In this document: positions 54,735 through 62,801 of the stretch, in pieces
Position numbering within the stretch: the first letter of the stretch is position 1
Layout of the letters: each line of letters opens with the position of its first letter
Source: Clostridia bacterium
GTDB lineage: Bacteria; Bacillota; Clostridia; Oscillospirales; Acutalibacteraceae
NCBI GenBank assembly: GCA_017430535.1
Contig: JAFRMR010000020.1
Location: 20,298-84,297 of the forward strand
Direction of reading: 5' to 3'
Length of the DNA stretch: 64,000 nucleotides
The notes under the pieces: generated by a model
Seen by the model: only the letters and a program-made list of their open reading frames with translations
Database searches by the model: none
Told to the model about the DNA's origin: nothing
Translations under genes and position numbers: made by a program

Positions 54735-55319
54735 TCAAAACCTCAAATAGTTTTTTAAAAGGACTGCCCTTGCGGGGGCACCTTCCAGCCCGTCAAACTT
54801 AACGGGAGGAGCAAAAAGGAAATATGTGCCGGGGTTTACTTTGCTTAAATCAAGGCATTCCGCAATAAAAACATTATTGCCGAGGAATGCGGTATGCACG
54901 GCGGCCTCTTCGCCTTCGCGGCTCACCGAAAGGGAATCAATGCCTGCAAGCAGTATCCCCCTGCCTGCCGCGGCTTTTGCTCCTTCCGGGGAAAAATACG
55001 CTTTGCCCCCGCCTTTGATAAGGAGTCTCTCACATTTGGGTATTCTCTCAACGGTTCCGGGACCGATTTCTCCCCGGGCCTCACATACAAGGCATTCGCC
55101 TATAAAAGGCTTCAGCTCCAGCTGCTCAATGGATTTGCCGCTCTCAATAAAATGAAGGGGCGCATCTATATGGGTGCCGGTATGCACACAGGCAGAAACA
55201 TTGGAAAGGGTGTATATATCGCCTTTTTTGTAATCCGCCGTTTTCTCCGCCCGTGGCAGAGGATCGCCGGGATATACGGGGCAGGAAAAGAAGGGAACGG
55301 ATATATCAATTATTTCCAT
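54735..55319 (-). CDS. Cyclase family protein (KynB-like)
   Basis: 194 residues with the family motif VHTGTHIDAPLHF near residue 45 (metal-binding His/Asp) and ISVPFFSCPVYPGDP at the start. Relatives include N-formylkynurenine formamidase (kynurenine formamidase); without tryptophan-degradation genes nearby the substrate is uncertain. It starts 3 bp after prfB ends and its stop abuts the sugar transferase start, so it is translated in the same operon. Confidence 0.85.
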   Translation of the reverse strand: MEIIDISVPFFSCPVYPGDPLPRAEKTADYKKGDIYTLSNVSACVHTGTHIDAPLHFIESGKSIEQLELKPFIGECLVCEARGEIGPGTVERIPKCERLLIKGGGKAYFSPEGAKAAAGRGILLAGIDSLSVSREGEEAAVHTAFLGNNVFIAECLDLSKVNPGTYFLFAPPVKFDGLEGAPARAVLLKNYLRF

Positions 55320-55322
55320 ACA

Positions 55323-56441
55323 TCAGCCCTGCTGTGATTTCAGGGATTCCATCTTAAGGTAGGCGTTTATGAAGCCGTCAATATCGCCGTCCATAACCGC
55401 CTGGATATTGCCCATTTCAAAGCCGGTGCGGTGGTCTTTTGCAAGGGTATAGGGCATAAATACATAAGATCTTATCTGGCTGCCCCAGGCAATCTCTCTC
55501 TGCTCGCCCTTGATATCGCCGATTTTGTCAAGATGCTCTCTCTCTTTAATCTCAATCAGCTTTGATTTGAGCATCTTCATTGCAACTTCTCTGTTCTGGT
55601 GCTGGCTTCTTTCAACCTGGCAGGCACAAACTATGCCTGTGGGTATATGGGTAATACGCACGGCGGATGAGGTTTTGTTAACCTTCTGGCCGCCTGCACC
55701 CGAGGAGCGGTAATAATCTATCTTAAGGTCATCGGGGCTTATTTCAACCTCAACTGTATCGTCGATTTCAGGCATAACCTCAAGGGACGCAAAAGAGGTG
55801 TGCCGCCTGCCCGAGGCATCAAAAGGTGAAATCCTTACAAGGCGGTGAACACCCATTTCACCTTTGAGGTAGCCGTAGGCGTTTTCGCCCTCTATGAGCA
55901 GCACTGCGGATTTAAGGCCAGCTTCATCGCCGTCAAGGAAGTCAAGCATACTTACCTTGAAGCCCTTTTTCTCGCCCCAGTGCTGGTACATACGCACAAG
56001 CATCTGGTTCCAGTCCTGGGCTTCGGTGCCGCCGGCGCCTGCGTGGAAGGTGAGGATGGCGTTGTTATCATCATATTCGCCCGACAGCAGAGTGCTTAAG
56101 GTCATGCTCTCGAGCTTCTCAATAAAAGCGTCAACCCCGGTTTTGCATTCATCAAACATATCCGGGTCCTCGGCCTCATCTGCAAGCTCAATAAGCACAA
56201 GGGCATCATCATACTGGCCCTTGAGCCCGTCATAGGCCTTGACTTTGTTTTTTAACTGAGCGATTCTGGTCTGAACCTTCTGGGAGTTTTCAAGGTCATT
56301 CCAGAAGCCCTCGGCGGCAGTCTGCTCCTCAAGGGTTTTAATCTCATCATTCATGCTTTCAATGCCAAGGGCCTCCCCCAGCTGGGTGAGCTTTTCTTCA
56401 TATTCAAGCAGCGAATGCTTTAATTCTTCATATTGCAGCAT
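55323..56441 (-). CDS. prfB: Peptide chain release factor 2, no programmed frameshift
   Basis: Releases peptides at UGA/UAA. The GGQ loop is in SSGAGGQKVNKTSSAVRITH near residue 243, and the stop-codon-recognition SPF motif is RISPFDASGRR near 197. I start at the ATG at 56441 (MLQYEEL), 7 bp after GGAG; a longer in-frame start has no ribosome site. 372 residues. Most bacterial prfB genes carry an in-frame UGA and +1 frameshift near codon 25; here the reading frame is continuous through GEALGIES, although a GGGGGAGG tract remains where the frameshift-stimulating site would be. Confidence 0.95.
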   Translation of the reverse strand: MLQYEELKHSLLEYEEKLTQLGEALGIESMNDEIKTLEEQTAAEGFWNDLENSQKVQTRIAQLKNKVKAYDGLKGQYDDALVLIELADEAEDPDMFDECKTGVDAFIEKLESMTLSTLLSGEYDDNNAILTFHAGAGGTEAQDWNQMLVRMYQHWGEKKGFKVSMLDFLDGDEAGLKSAVLLIEGENAYGYLKGEMGVHRLVRISPFDASGRRHTSFASLEVMPEIDDTVEVEISPDDLKIDYYRSSGAGGQKVNKTSSAVRITHIPTGIVCACQVERSQHQNREVAMKMLKSKLIEIKEREHLDKIGDIKGEQREIAWGSQIRSYVFMPYTLAKDHRTGFEMGNIQAVMDGDIDGFINAYLKMESLKSQQG

Positions 56442-56503
56442 AGTGTATCTCCGATTTAATAAAGTGATGTAAAACAGGCGCATAGACCCATTTAACCTCT
56501 AAT

Positions 56504-56532
56504 ATTATACATAAAATCATATAAAAAGTAAA
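56504..56532 (-). promoter_or_regulatory. Promoter of the prfB operon
   Basis: Minus strand TTTACT (56532-56527), 17-bp spacer, TATAAT (56509-56504). Confidence 0.65.
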
Positions 56533-56558
56533 GCACAAAATGGGGCCTTAAAAAATGA

Positions 56559-56587
56559 TTGAAATTTAATTCACAATGGGTTAATAT
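56559..56587 (+). promoter_or_regulatory. Promoter of the RING/zinc-ribbon gene
   Basis: TTGAAA (56559-56564), 17-bp spacer, TAATAT (56582-56587), divergent from the prfB promoter. Confidence 0.5.
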
Positions 56588-56631
56588 ATTTTTATTAAAG
56601 TAAGAGCAATCTGATTTTACGGGAGAGAAAT

Positions 56632-57684
56632 ATGAATTACGAAAACAAGCCCTGCCCCGCCTGCGGCTCACACCTGCACGAAAGCGACGATGTAGTTGTG
56701 TGCCCGGTGTGCGCAACGCCTCAGCACAGGCATTGCTGGCAGGAAAACGGAAAATGTATAAATGAAGAAAAACACGCCGAAGGATATATATGGTCTGCCG
56801 AGGGAGGAACCTTTGCGGATGATGCCCCCGAAATGCCCGGTAAAGAAGAAGCAGGCGTAAAAATCTGCCCCTTTTGCTCCAGTGAAAACTCCCCGGATGC
56901 AGCCCGGTGCGGCGCCTGCGGAGCATCACTTGAAGATACCGGAGAAGAGAGCACTGTTTACTGCAACAACTGCGGCCTTCATAACCCGCCCGGCAGCCGT
57001 ATCTGCCGCCGCTGCGGAGCTCCCCTTGCCCCGGAGCAGGCCGCTCCTGTATTCTATATACCGGAGCTCAATGAAAAAATAGGCGAGCATTCGGTTGCGG
57101 AAATCGGCGCCTATGTTAAAACCTCCGTAAGGAAGTTCCTGCCGAAATTCCGCAAGATAGAAGAAGGCGGCGGTAAAGTCAGCTTTAACTGGGCGGCCTT
57201 TTTCTTCGGCCATCTGTGGTATTTTTACCGCAAGATGTATAAGCAGGGCATTCTCATTATCCTTGCCCTTGCCGCAAGCTCACTGATTATTGCAAGCACC
57301 GTAAACGAGTGCTCAAAGCTTTACCTTGATTTTTACTCAAAATATTCCGCCGGCGAAATGACCCAGGAGGAAACCCTCACCGCCTACAAAGAGCTTATGG
57401 ACGGCTTCAAAGCGGTGGATAAAAGGCCCCTTTATGTCTGGGCGGCGCTGGCCGTCACAATCCGCCTTATCTGCGCTCTTTTTGCCTACAATATGTATTA
57501 CAGAAAAATGCTCAGTGACTTCAAGCTCATAAGCGAAGAGATTGAAGACCGCAATATGCAGGCCCTTCTCATTTCACACCGGGGCGGAGTTTCGGTGCTC
57601 AACATTATATGCGCCTACTTCCTTTATCAGGTGGCAGGCAATGTATTCACCTGGGTTGCCCAGAATGTTTCTCAACTTTTCTGA
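56632..57684 (+). CDS. RING-like/zinc-ribbon membrane protein with DUF2628-like region
   Basis: 350 residues. Residues 1-45 are a prokaryotic RING-type finger (CPACGSHLHESDDVVVCPVC then HRHCWQENGKC). Two zinc ribbons follow: CPFCSSEN...CGACG near 82 and YCNNCGLHN...CRRCG near 105. Residues 140-300 start with VSFNWAAFFFGHLWYFYRKMYKQG, a DUF2628-like signature, and have three or four membrane helices. It may be a cytoplasmic-facing adaptor for protein interactions. GGGAGAG precedes the ATG. galU follows after 13 bp. Confidence 0.82.
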   Translation: MNYENKPCPACGSHLHESDDVVVCPVCATPQHRHCWQENGKCINEEKHAEGYIWSAEGGTFADDAPEMPGKEEAGVKICPFCSSENSPDAARCGACGASLEDTGEESTVYCNNCGLHNPPGSRICRRCGAPLAPEQAAPVFYIPELNEKIGEHSVAEIGAYVKTSVRKFLPKFRKIEEGGGKVSFNWAAFFFGHLWYFYRKMYKQGILIILALAASSLIIASTVNECSKLYLDFYSKYSAGEMTQEETLTAYKELMDGFKAVDKRPLYVWAALAVTIRLICALFAYNMYYRKMLSDFKLISEEIEDRNMQALLISHRGGVSVLNIICAYFLYQVAGNVFTWVAQNVSQLF

Positions 57685-57697
57685 GAGGATGATATAA

Positions 57698-58585
57698 ATG
57701 AAAATCAAAAAAGCCATAATCCCCGCCGCAGGCCTGGGCACAAGGGTACTGCCCGCATCAAAATCCGTGCCAAAAGAGATGCTGAATATTGTGGATAAGC
57801 CCGCCATCCAGTATATTGTGGAGGAAGCTGCGGCATCCGGCATTGAAGATATACTTATCATAACCAACAGAGGCAAGGGCGCTATTGAGGACCATTTTGA
57901 CCACTCATTTGAGCTTGAGGCAAACCTTGCAGGTAACCCCGCCAAAGCGGATTTGTATGAGAGCGTCAAGGCCTGCTCATCCCTTGCAAATATATATTTC
58001 ATCCGCCAGAAGGAAACCAAGGGCCTTGCCCACGCAATACTTGCAGGCAAATCCTTCATAGGCAGCGAGCCCTGCGCTGTGCTTTACGGCGATGATGTGA
58101 TAATCAATAACGAAAACCCCGTAATCGGCCAGATGTGCCGCCTTTATGAAAAATACGGCAAAGCCATGGTGGGTGTAAAAGCCGTGCCCGAGGAGCTCAT
58201 CCCCCTTTACTGCACGCTGGATGTTACCCCCGTTGAAGGCGAAGAACGGCTGATGAATTGCTATGATATTATTGAGAAGCCAAAAAAAGAGCAGATTATG
58301 TCCCCCTATTCAATCCTGGGCAGGGTTATACTGCCCGAGGGAGCTTTTGAGATGATTGAGCGGGGCGTTAATAACACCCCTGCCGGGCAGGAATTTCTTT
58401 TTACCGATACCCTTACGGAATTCGGCAAAGCGGGCAACCTGCTTGCCTATGATTTTGACGGCATAAGATACGATATGGGCAACAAGCTGGGTATTATGAA
58501 AGCCAACTGCGAAGTAGCCCTCAATCATCCCGAAATCGGCAAAGATTTTGCCGATTACCTTAAGGAGCTTGTCAAAACCTTATGA
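57698..58585 (+). CDS. galU: UTP-glucose-1-phosphate uridylyltransferase
   Basis: Makes UDP-glucose for glycans and glycolipids. The nucleotide-binding start IPAAGLGTRVLPASKSVPKE, LYGDDVI near 128, EKPKKEQ near 193 and RYDMGNKLG near 260 are all present. 295 residues, normal length. GAGAGG precedes the ATG. The next gene overlaps by 4 bp (ATGA), so they are co-translated. Confidence 0.95.
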   Translation: MKIKKAIIPAAGLGTRVLPASKSVPKEMLNIVDKPAIQYIVEEAAASGIEDILIITNRGKGAIEDHFDHSFELEANLAGNPAKADLYESVKACSSLANIYFIRQKETKGLAHAILAGKSFIGSEPCAVLYGDDVIINNENPVIGQMCRLYEKYGKAMVGVKAVPEELIPLYCTLDVTPVEGEERLMNCYDIIEKPKKEQIMSPYSILGRVILPEGAFEMIERGVNNTPAGQEFLFTDTLTEFGKAGNLLAYDFDGIRYDMGNKLGIMKANCEVALNHPEIGKDFADYLKELVKTL

Positions 58586-60126
58586 AAAGATACAGCCATG
58601 TTGCCGTAATAGGGATTGACGGCATGGGTAATTTCAACAGCAAAGCCCCCACCCCCTGTATGGACAGGATTTTTGCAAACGGCGCCTGCACTTACGGCGC
58701 AATGAGCATGGACCCCACCATCAGCGCGGAAAACTGGGGCGGAATGCTTACCGGGGCAGAGCCTGCGGTTCACGGCCTTACAAACGGCTATGTTTCGGTG
58801 CACCCCTATAATAACCCGGAGTTGCCCGGGCTTTTCAGCCGAATAAGAGAAGCTTACCCGGATGATTACCTTGCAAGCGTTGTGAACTGGAACCCCATAA
58901 ATATCGGCATTGCGGAAGACGGGCTGGGTGTGGATAAACGCACCGCAGGCAGCGATGAGAAAGTTACCGGGCTTATACTTGAATGTGTTGAAAAACAGCC
59001 CGCTTTTCTGTTTGTTCAGCTTGATGAGGTTGACGGGGCCGGCCACCACTACGGCTACGGCACGGAAGGCCACCTTGCCAAAATTACGGAAATTGATGCC
59101 CTTGTGGGTAAGATATACGAAAAATATGAGAGCGAAGGCATTGCCGGCGATACTCTGTTTATATGTATAGCGGACCACGGCGGCAATAACCACAGCCACG
59201 GCGGTTGGTCCGAAACGGAAAAATATGTTTTCCTTGCCGCTGCAGGCAGAGATGTGCCCAAAGGCAATATTCCCTTTGCGGTAACCAAGGATATCTCGGC
59301 TATTGTGCTTTACGCTCTCGGGATTGAAGTGCCGGCATACACCCCCGGCGGTTATACATCCCAGGTGCCGGAAGGCATATTTGAGGGTATCGGCAAAGGC
59401 TATATTATGCCCCGGGCAAAAGAACCCGTAAAGCAAAAGGAAACCCCGGCTTTCGGTTCACCCGGAGGTTTGGGACCCCTTTTCGGAGACCGGCTGAAGC
59501 TCTGTATGTTCTTTGATAACAGCCCGGCGGATGAAACAGGAAAATGCGCCGTAAAAGAGAGCGGCAATGTTAAATTCTACTCAAACGGTGTGCGGTCGGG
59601 AGCTGCGGAATTCGGCGCCACCGGGGCTTATGAAATAAGCGGCCTTGATTTAAGCAGGAGCTTTACCCTTGCCTTCTGGGTTCTTGCGGATGCGGACCTT
59701 AAAGATAATATCTGCATTCTCGGCAACAAGAGCCCGGAGCGGGAAATATATCAGGAAAAAGGATTCAACATCCTTCTCAGGAATCACTCCGTTATGGCTC
59801 AGTTCGGCTGCGGAGATGACGATACGGACAGCGTTACCCCCTTCGGCACAGACGGTTTCAGGGGCTGGGTACATATTCTGATAACCTTTGATTATGAAAA
59901 AGGTGAAACCGGCTATTATCTTGATTTTGTTCACTCCCATACCGACAGAACCGAAGAACGGTTTATGAACTCAATACCCCGCGGCAAAAGTTTTGCCGCC
60001 GGCGATGACTGCCTTATGAATTACAACCGCAGCAGAGGGCTTATATTCAGGATGGATGACCTTATGGTATTTGACGGCGTGCTTACGGACGATGATATAG
60101 CAAAGCTGAAAGAGTATTATAAATAA
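58582..60126 (+). CDS. Alkaline-phosphatase-superfamily phosphodiesterase with LamG-like domain
   Basis: 514 residues. Residues 1-270 are a type I phosphodiesterase/nucleotide pyrophosphatase fold: metal Asp in GIDGMG, nucleophile Thr in DPTISAENWGGMLTG near 47, DEVDGAGHHYGYG near 148 and ADHGGNNHSHGG near 195. Residues 305-510 form a concanavalin-like (LamG/Laminin_G_3) beta sandwich with a terminal LMVFDGVLTDDDI. No signal peptide is visible, unusual for an enzyme with a carbohydrate-binding-like module. It overlaps galU by 4 bp, hinting at a sugar-nucleotide or glycan-phosphate substrate. Confidence 0.85.
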   Translation: MKRYSHVAVIGIDGMGNFNSKAPTPCMDRIFANGACTYGAMSMDPTISAENWGGMLTGAEPAVHGLTNGYVSVHPYNNPELPGLFSRIREAYPDDYLASVVNWNPINIGIAEDGLGVDKRTAGSDEKVTGLILECVEKQPAFLFVQLDEVDGAGHHYGYGTEGHLAKITEIDALVGKIYEKYESEGIAGDTLFICIADHGGNNHSHGGWSETEKYVFLAAAGRDVPKGNIPFAVTKDISAIVLYALGIEVPAYTPGGYTSQVPEGIFEGIGKGYIMPRAKEPVKQKETPAFGSPGGLGPLFGDRLKLCMFFDNSPADETGKCAVKESGNVKFYSNGVRSGAAEFGATGAYEISGLDLSRSFTLAFWVLADADLKDNICILGNKSPEREIYQEKGFNILLRNHSVMAQFGCGDDDTDSVTPFGTDGFRGWVHILITFDYEKGETGYYLDFVHSHTDRTEERFMNSIPRGKSFAAGDDCLMNYNRSRGLIFRMDDLMVFDGVLTDDDIAKLKEYYK

Positions 60127-60133
60127 TAAAACT

Positions 60134-60176
60134 ACCGGCGCTGTAATTCTTTACGGCGCCGGTGCTCTTTATTTTT
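60134..60176 (+). terminator. Intrinsic terminator of the galU operon
   Basis: ACCGGCGC (60134-60141) / GCGCCGGT (60156-60163), 8-bp stem, then CTCTTTATTTTTTG. Confidence 0.88.
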
Positions 60177-60179
60177 TGA

Positions 60180-60208
60180 TTGATTTTTGAATTTTGTTGT
60201 GGTATACT
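60180..60208 (+). promoter_or_regulatory. Promoter of mntP
   Basis: TTGATT (60180-60185), 17-bp spacer, TATACT (60203-60208). The leader to the ATG is only about 30 nt, too short for a manganese riboswitch. Confidence 0.65.
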
Positions 60209-60245
60209 GCACAAAGACTTGAAAAACCGAAACGGGGCAGCCTAT

Positions 60246-60830
60246 ATGGAATGGAGCATTGTTTTCTTCTTTAACAGCATACTTTTGGGCGCCGGCCTTG
60301 CAATGGATGCGTTTTCCGTTTCCCTTGCCAATGGCCTTAATGAGCCAGGTATGCACAGAAAAAAGATGCTCGGGATTGCAGGAGTTTTTGCGGTTTTTCA
60401 GGGGGTAATGCCCCTTATCGGCTGGGTGTGCGTTCACACCGTGGTGCAGTATTTCCGTTCTTTTGAAAAATGGGTGCCCTGGATTGCGCTTATCTTGCTG
60501 CTTATAATCGGCGGCAAAATGCTGATTGAAGGCATAAGAAGCAGAGAAGCGGAAGAGGAAGCCGAAAAGCTGGGAGCCGCCGCACTGTTTGTGCAGGGGG
60601 TTGCCACCTCAATAGATGCGCTTTCAGTAGGGTTTACCATTGCGGAGTACGGTTTTTTAATGGCGTTTATCTGCGCATTTATTATTGCGGCCGTTACCTT
60701 TGCAATCTGTGCCGCCGGAGTTGTTGTCGGCAGAAAATTCGGCACAAAATTTGCCGGCAAAGCTTCTGTAATCGGAGGAATTATCTTAATTGCCATAGGT
60801 ATTGAGATATTTGTAAAAGGCGTGTTTTGA
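60246..60830 (+). CDS. mntP: Manganese efflux pump MntP
   Basis: 194-residue membrane exporter with six helices in two repeats. GLAMDAFSVSLANGL near residue 15 and GVATSIDALSVGFT near 122 are the paired MntP motifs with metal-binding Asp. I start at the ATG at 60246 (MEWSIVFFF); a longer in-frame start would begin inside the promoter. The ribosome site is weak (CGGGGC). It is a single-gene unit. Confidence 0.9.
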   Translation: MEWSIVFFFNSILLGAGLAMDAFSVSLANGLNEPGMHRKKMLGIAGVFAVFQGVMPLIGWVCVHTVVQYFRSFEKWVPWIALILLLIIGGKMLIEGIRSREAEEEAEKLGAAALFVQGVATSIDALSVGFTIAEYGFLMAFICAFIIAAVTFAICAAGVVVGRKFGTKFAGKASVIGGIILIAIGIEIFVKGVF

Positions 60831-60844
60831 AATCCATTACAATA

Positions 60845-60906
60845 CGGCTGTGTACCTTATTCTTCCGTAGAAAAGAGTATTAAAAACATAATAATTATCG
60901 GGGTGT
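60845..60906 (+). repeat. Direct repeat copy A: tRNA-Pro 5' flank plus first 8 tRNA bases
   Basis: This 62-bp block aligns without gaps to 61151-61212, with about 51 of 62 positions the same by eye. The end CGGGGTGT matches the first eight bases of the tRNA, after which the match stops. Confidence 0.75.
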
Positions 60907-60914
60907 AAGAACCT

Positions 60915-60954
60915 CCGGCAATTCAGCCCAAATCACAGATTTGGTGAATTGCGG
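60915..60954. repeat. Long hairpin in decayed tRNA-flanking region
   Basis: GCAATTCA (60918-60925) pairs with TGAATTGC (60945-60952), and CCAAATC (60928-60934) with GATTTGG (60938-60944). The stem is 15 bp with a 2-nt bulge. The hairpin lacks a T-tract. The surrounding 60831-61204 (about 370 bp) has no gene that I can support; it holds only repeats and tRNA fragments. Confidence 0.6.
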
Positions 60955-61015
60955 AGAACCTTGTTACTCGCTTCGCTCGTAATGTGCGCAGCGCCGCACC
61001 CCTTCATATTCATTC

Positions 61016-61035
61016 CAGGGTGTGGTGCAGTTGGT
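61016..61035 (+). pseudogene. tRNA-Pro 5' fragment
   Basis: These 20 bases match the first 20 bases of the tRNA-Pro at 61205 with two differences, then diverge. There is no anticodon or T-arm, so it is a relic of a tRNA copy. Confidence 0.65.
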
Positions 61036-61150
61036 CGAACCGCCGAAGCGCATTCTGTGAATGATGAAGCGAGGCGGTGAGATGAAGAAACAGGGAGAAT
61101 TGCGAAGTGAGTCAGCGAGCAAGGCGGCCATGTTTCTGAGGGAAGCGCAG

Positions 61151-61212
61151 CGGCTGTATATTTTATTCTTTCGGAAAGAAAAGCATTAAAAATTTAATAA
61201 CTATCGGGGTGT
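61151..61212 (+). repeat. Direct repeat copy B: immediate 5' flank of intact tRNA-Pro
   Basis: Partner of the block at 60845-60906. It includes the A/T-rich segment that probably holds the tRNA promoter. Confidence 0.75.
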
Positions 61213-61280
61213 GGCGCAGTTGGTAGCGCGCGTGGTTTGGGACCACGAGGCCCAGAGTTCGAATCTCTGCACTCCGACCA
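61205..61280 (+). tRNA. tRNA-Pro (anticodon TGG)
   Basis: Acceptor stem CGGGGTG/CACTCCG (one G-U), D arm GCGC...GCGC, anticodon stem CGTGG/CCACG with loop TTTGGGA (TGG at 61238-61240), T arm CAGAG-TTCGAAT-CTCTG, discriminator A and encoded CCA at 61278-61280. All elements are canonical. Confidence 0.97.
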
Positions 61281-61291
61281 CTTTCAGGATG

Positions 61292-61333
61292 TCTCCAATC
61301 CCTTATGTGTCAATGGATTGGAGATTTCTTTTT
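61292..61333 (+). terminator. Terminator of tRNA-Pro
   Basis: TCTCCAATCC (61292-61301) / GGATTGGAGA (61315-61324), 10-bp perfect stem, followed by TTTCTTTTT. Confidence 0.88.
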
Positions 61334-61372
61334 GCTGAAAGATTTTAGTTCTTATTTGGAATAATAAGCGTT

Positions 61373-61424
61373 TTCTAACAGTTTTCTAACATAATTCTAA
61401 CAATTTTCTAACAGATTTCTAACA
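61373..61424. repeat. Five TTCTAACA repeats at exact 11-bp spacing
   Basis: TTCTAACA occurs at 61373, 61384, 61395, 61406 and 61417. The last copies lie within the integrase 3' end, where they encode the LLENC tail and its stop. One-turn spacing between the tRNA and the integrase fits arm-type integrase binding sites. Confidence 0.8.
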
Positions 61425-62698
61425 GAAAAATCCGAGGGTTGCACCAAGAGGCTCTCGTCAAATGAGAACGCCTGAGCAATCTTTTCCTTGCGCTCTTGGT
61501 AGAGATGAGCGTAGGTGTTTGCCGTCGTCTGGATGTCGGCGTGACCGAGCCACTCCTGAATGTCCTTGAGCTTGAAACCCTTTGATACCAACAGACTTGC
61601 GCAGCTGTGACGGAGATCGTGAAAACGGATTACGGGCATTCCGGCATTTTTCAGCAGCCGTTTGAAATGCCTTGTAACAAAATCCGGGTCATAAATCTTG
61701 CCGTAATCCCACTTGAAAATGTAATCATTTTCCTGATAAAGCTCTCCGAATTTTTCTCTGTTTCCGGCTTCGGAATCCCTGATCGCGAGGAACAGCGACA
61801 GGAGGCCGTCGGTCAGGGGATAGACCCTGTGGCTGCTTGCTGTTTTTGTGGTATCCTGTTCGATTATTCTGCAAGTTTCCGATTTGACCACAGTATGCTT
61901 TATGGTGATTGTCCTCGCTTCGAAATCTATGCTGTCCCACTTGAGACCGAGCACTTCACTTCTGCGAAGGCCGAGGAAAACTGTGACATAGATGAGCGGG
62001 AAAAGCTGGTCGTCCTTGATAATTTCAAAGAACCTGCTGAGCTGCTTTTCGCTGAGTATTGTCGGCTCTCTCTTTGTCATCTTCGGCATCACAACAAGGC
62101 TACAGGGATTTTCCTTCGCATAGCCGTGCCTGCACGCATACACAAGAGTCTGCCTCACGGCAATCATAAGATGACGGACGGTTTTGGGCGAAACGGGTTC
62201 TCTTTCTCTGCCGAGGGTAAAGTAATCGACGAACTTCTGCAGACCCTCAAATGATGCTTCGTCAATGAAGAAATTGTTTTCCTCCTGACTGAAATAAGGG
62301 ATAACATAGTTTTCGCTCGTTCTTTTGTAGCCCTCGAATGTGACCGGACCGACACGCTTTTCGGCCTCTTCAAGCCACATGGGAACAACATCCGTGAACA
62401 TAAGCCCTGCCCTGCGTTTTGTCTTCGGCTTGGGCGCGGCTTCGGGTTCGGGAGCTTTGACCTGAACCTCAGGCGTTATGTCTTCGCCGCATTGTTCGGT
62501 GTCCTCACCGGCGTCGTTTTGCTCATCGGGAAAAGTATACTTCTGAAGCTCCGCTCTGAGCATTTCCTCTGCTTTGCGTCTGTTGTTCTTTTCCGGCAGA
62601 CCCGTCTTTATCCATTTCTGTTTGCGTTTGCCGCTGTCATCGTACCAGCTGAGCACAATGTAGTATTTGTCATTCTTGACTGTTAAGCTTCCATTCAT
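61397..62698 (-). CDS. int: Tyrosine recombinase (integrase)
   Basis: 433 residues. An N-terminal AP2-like arm-binding domain (residues 1-50, LTVKNDKYYIVLSWYDDSGKRK), a Pro/Glu-rich linker (to about 95), a SAM-like core-binding domain (to about 190) and the catalytic domain with Arg in GLRRSEVLGLKW near 245, FHDLRHSCASLL near 365 and the His and Tyr in WLGHADIQTTANTYAH near 388. It matches integrases of Gram-positive conjugative elements and phages. Faces the tRNA. Confidence 0.95.
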   Translation of the reverse strand: MNGSLTVKNDKYYIVLSWYDDSGKRKQKWIKTGLPEKNNRRKAEEMLRAELQKYTFPDEQNDAGEDTEQCGEDITPEVQVKAPEPEAAPKPKTKRRAGLMFTDVVPMWLEEAEKRVGPVTFEGYKRTSENYVIPYFSQEENNFFIDEASFEGLQKFVDYFTLGREREPVSPKTVRHLMIAVRQTLVYACRHGYAKENPCSLVVMPKMTKREPTILSEKQLSRFFEIIKDDQLFPLIYVTVFLGLRRSEVLGLKWDSIDFEARTITIKHTVVKSETCRIIEQDTTKTASSHRVYPLTDGLLSLFLAIRDSEAGNREKFGELYQENDYIFKWDYGKIYDPDFVTRHFKRLLKNAGMPVIRFHDLRHSCASLLVSKGFKLKDIQEWLGHADIQTTANTYAHLYQERKEKIAQAFSFDESLLVQPSDFSVRNLLENC

Positions 62699-62801
62699 AA
62701 ATTTACTCCTTTCTGCAGGAAGCCAACAGGTTCAAGGTTCGTGAATCCATTATAGCTTCCTGCGTATTCAAAATCAAGATGTTTGGTGCATATCCACGCG
62801 G

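Noticed and set aside
60846-60906. Second complete tRNA gene upstream of tRNA-Pro
   Set aside because: Only the first eight bases of the tRNA are present in this copy; the rest cannot fold into a cloverleaf.
61373-61424. CRISPR-like array
   Set aside because: The units are 8 bp with 3-bp spacers, far too short for CRISPR repeats, and no cas gene is near.
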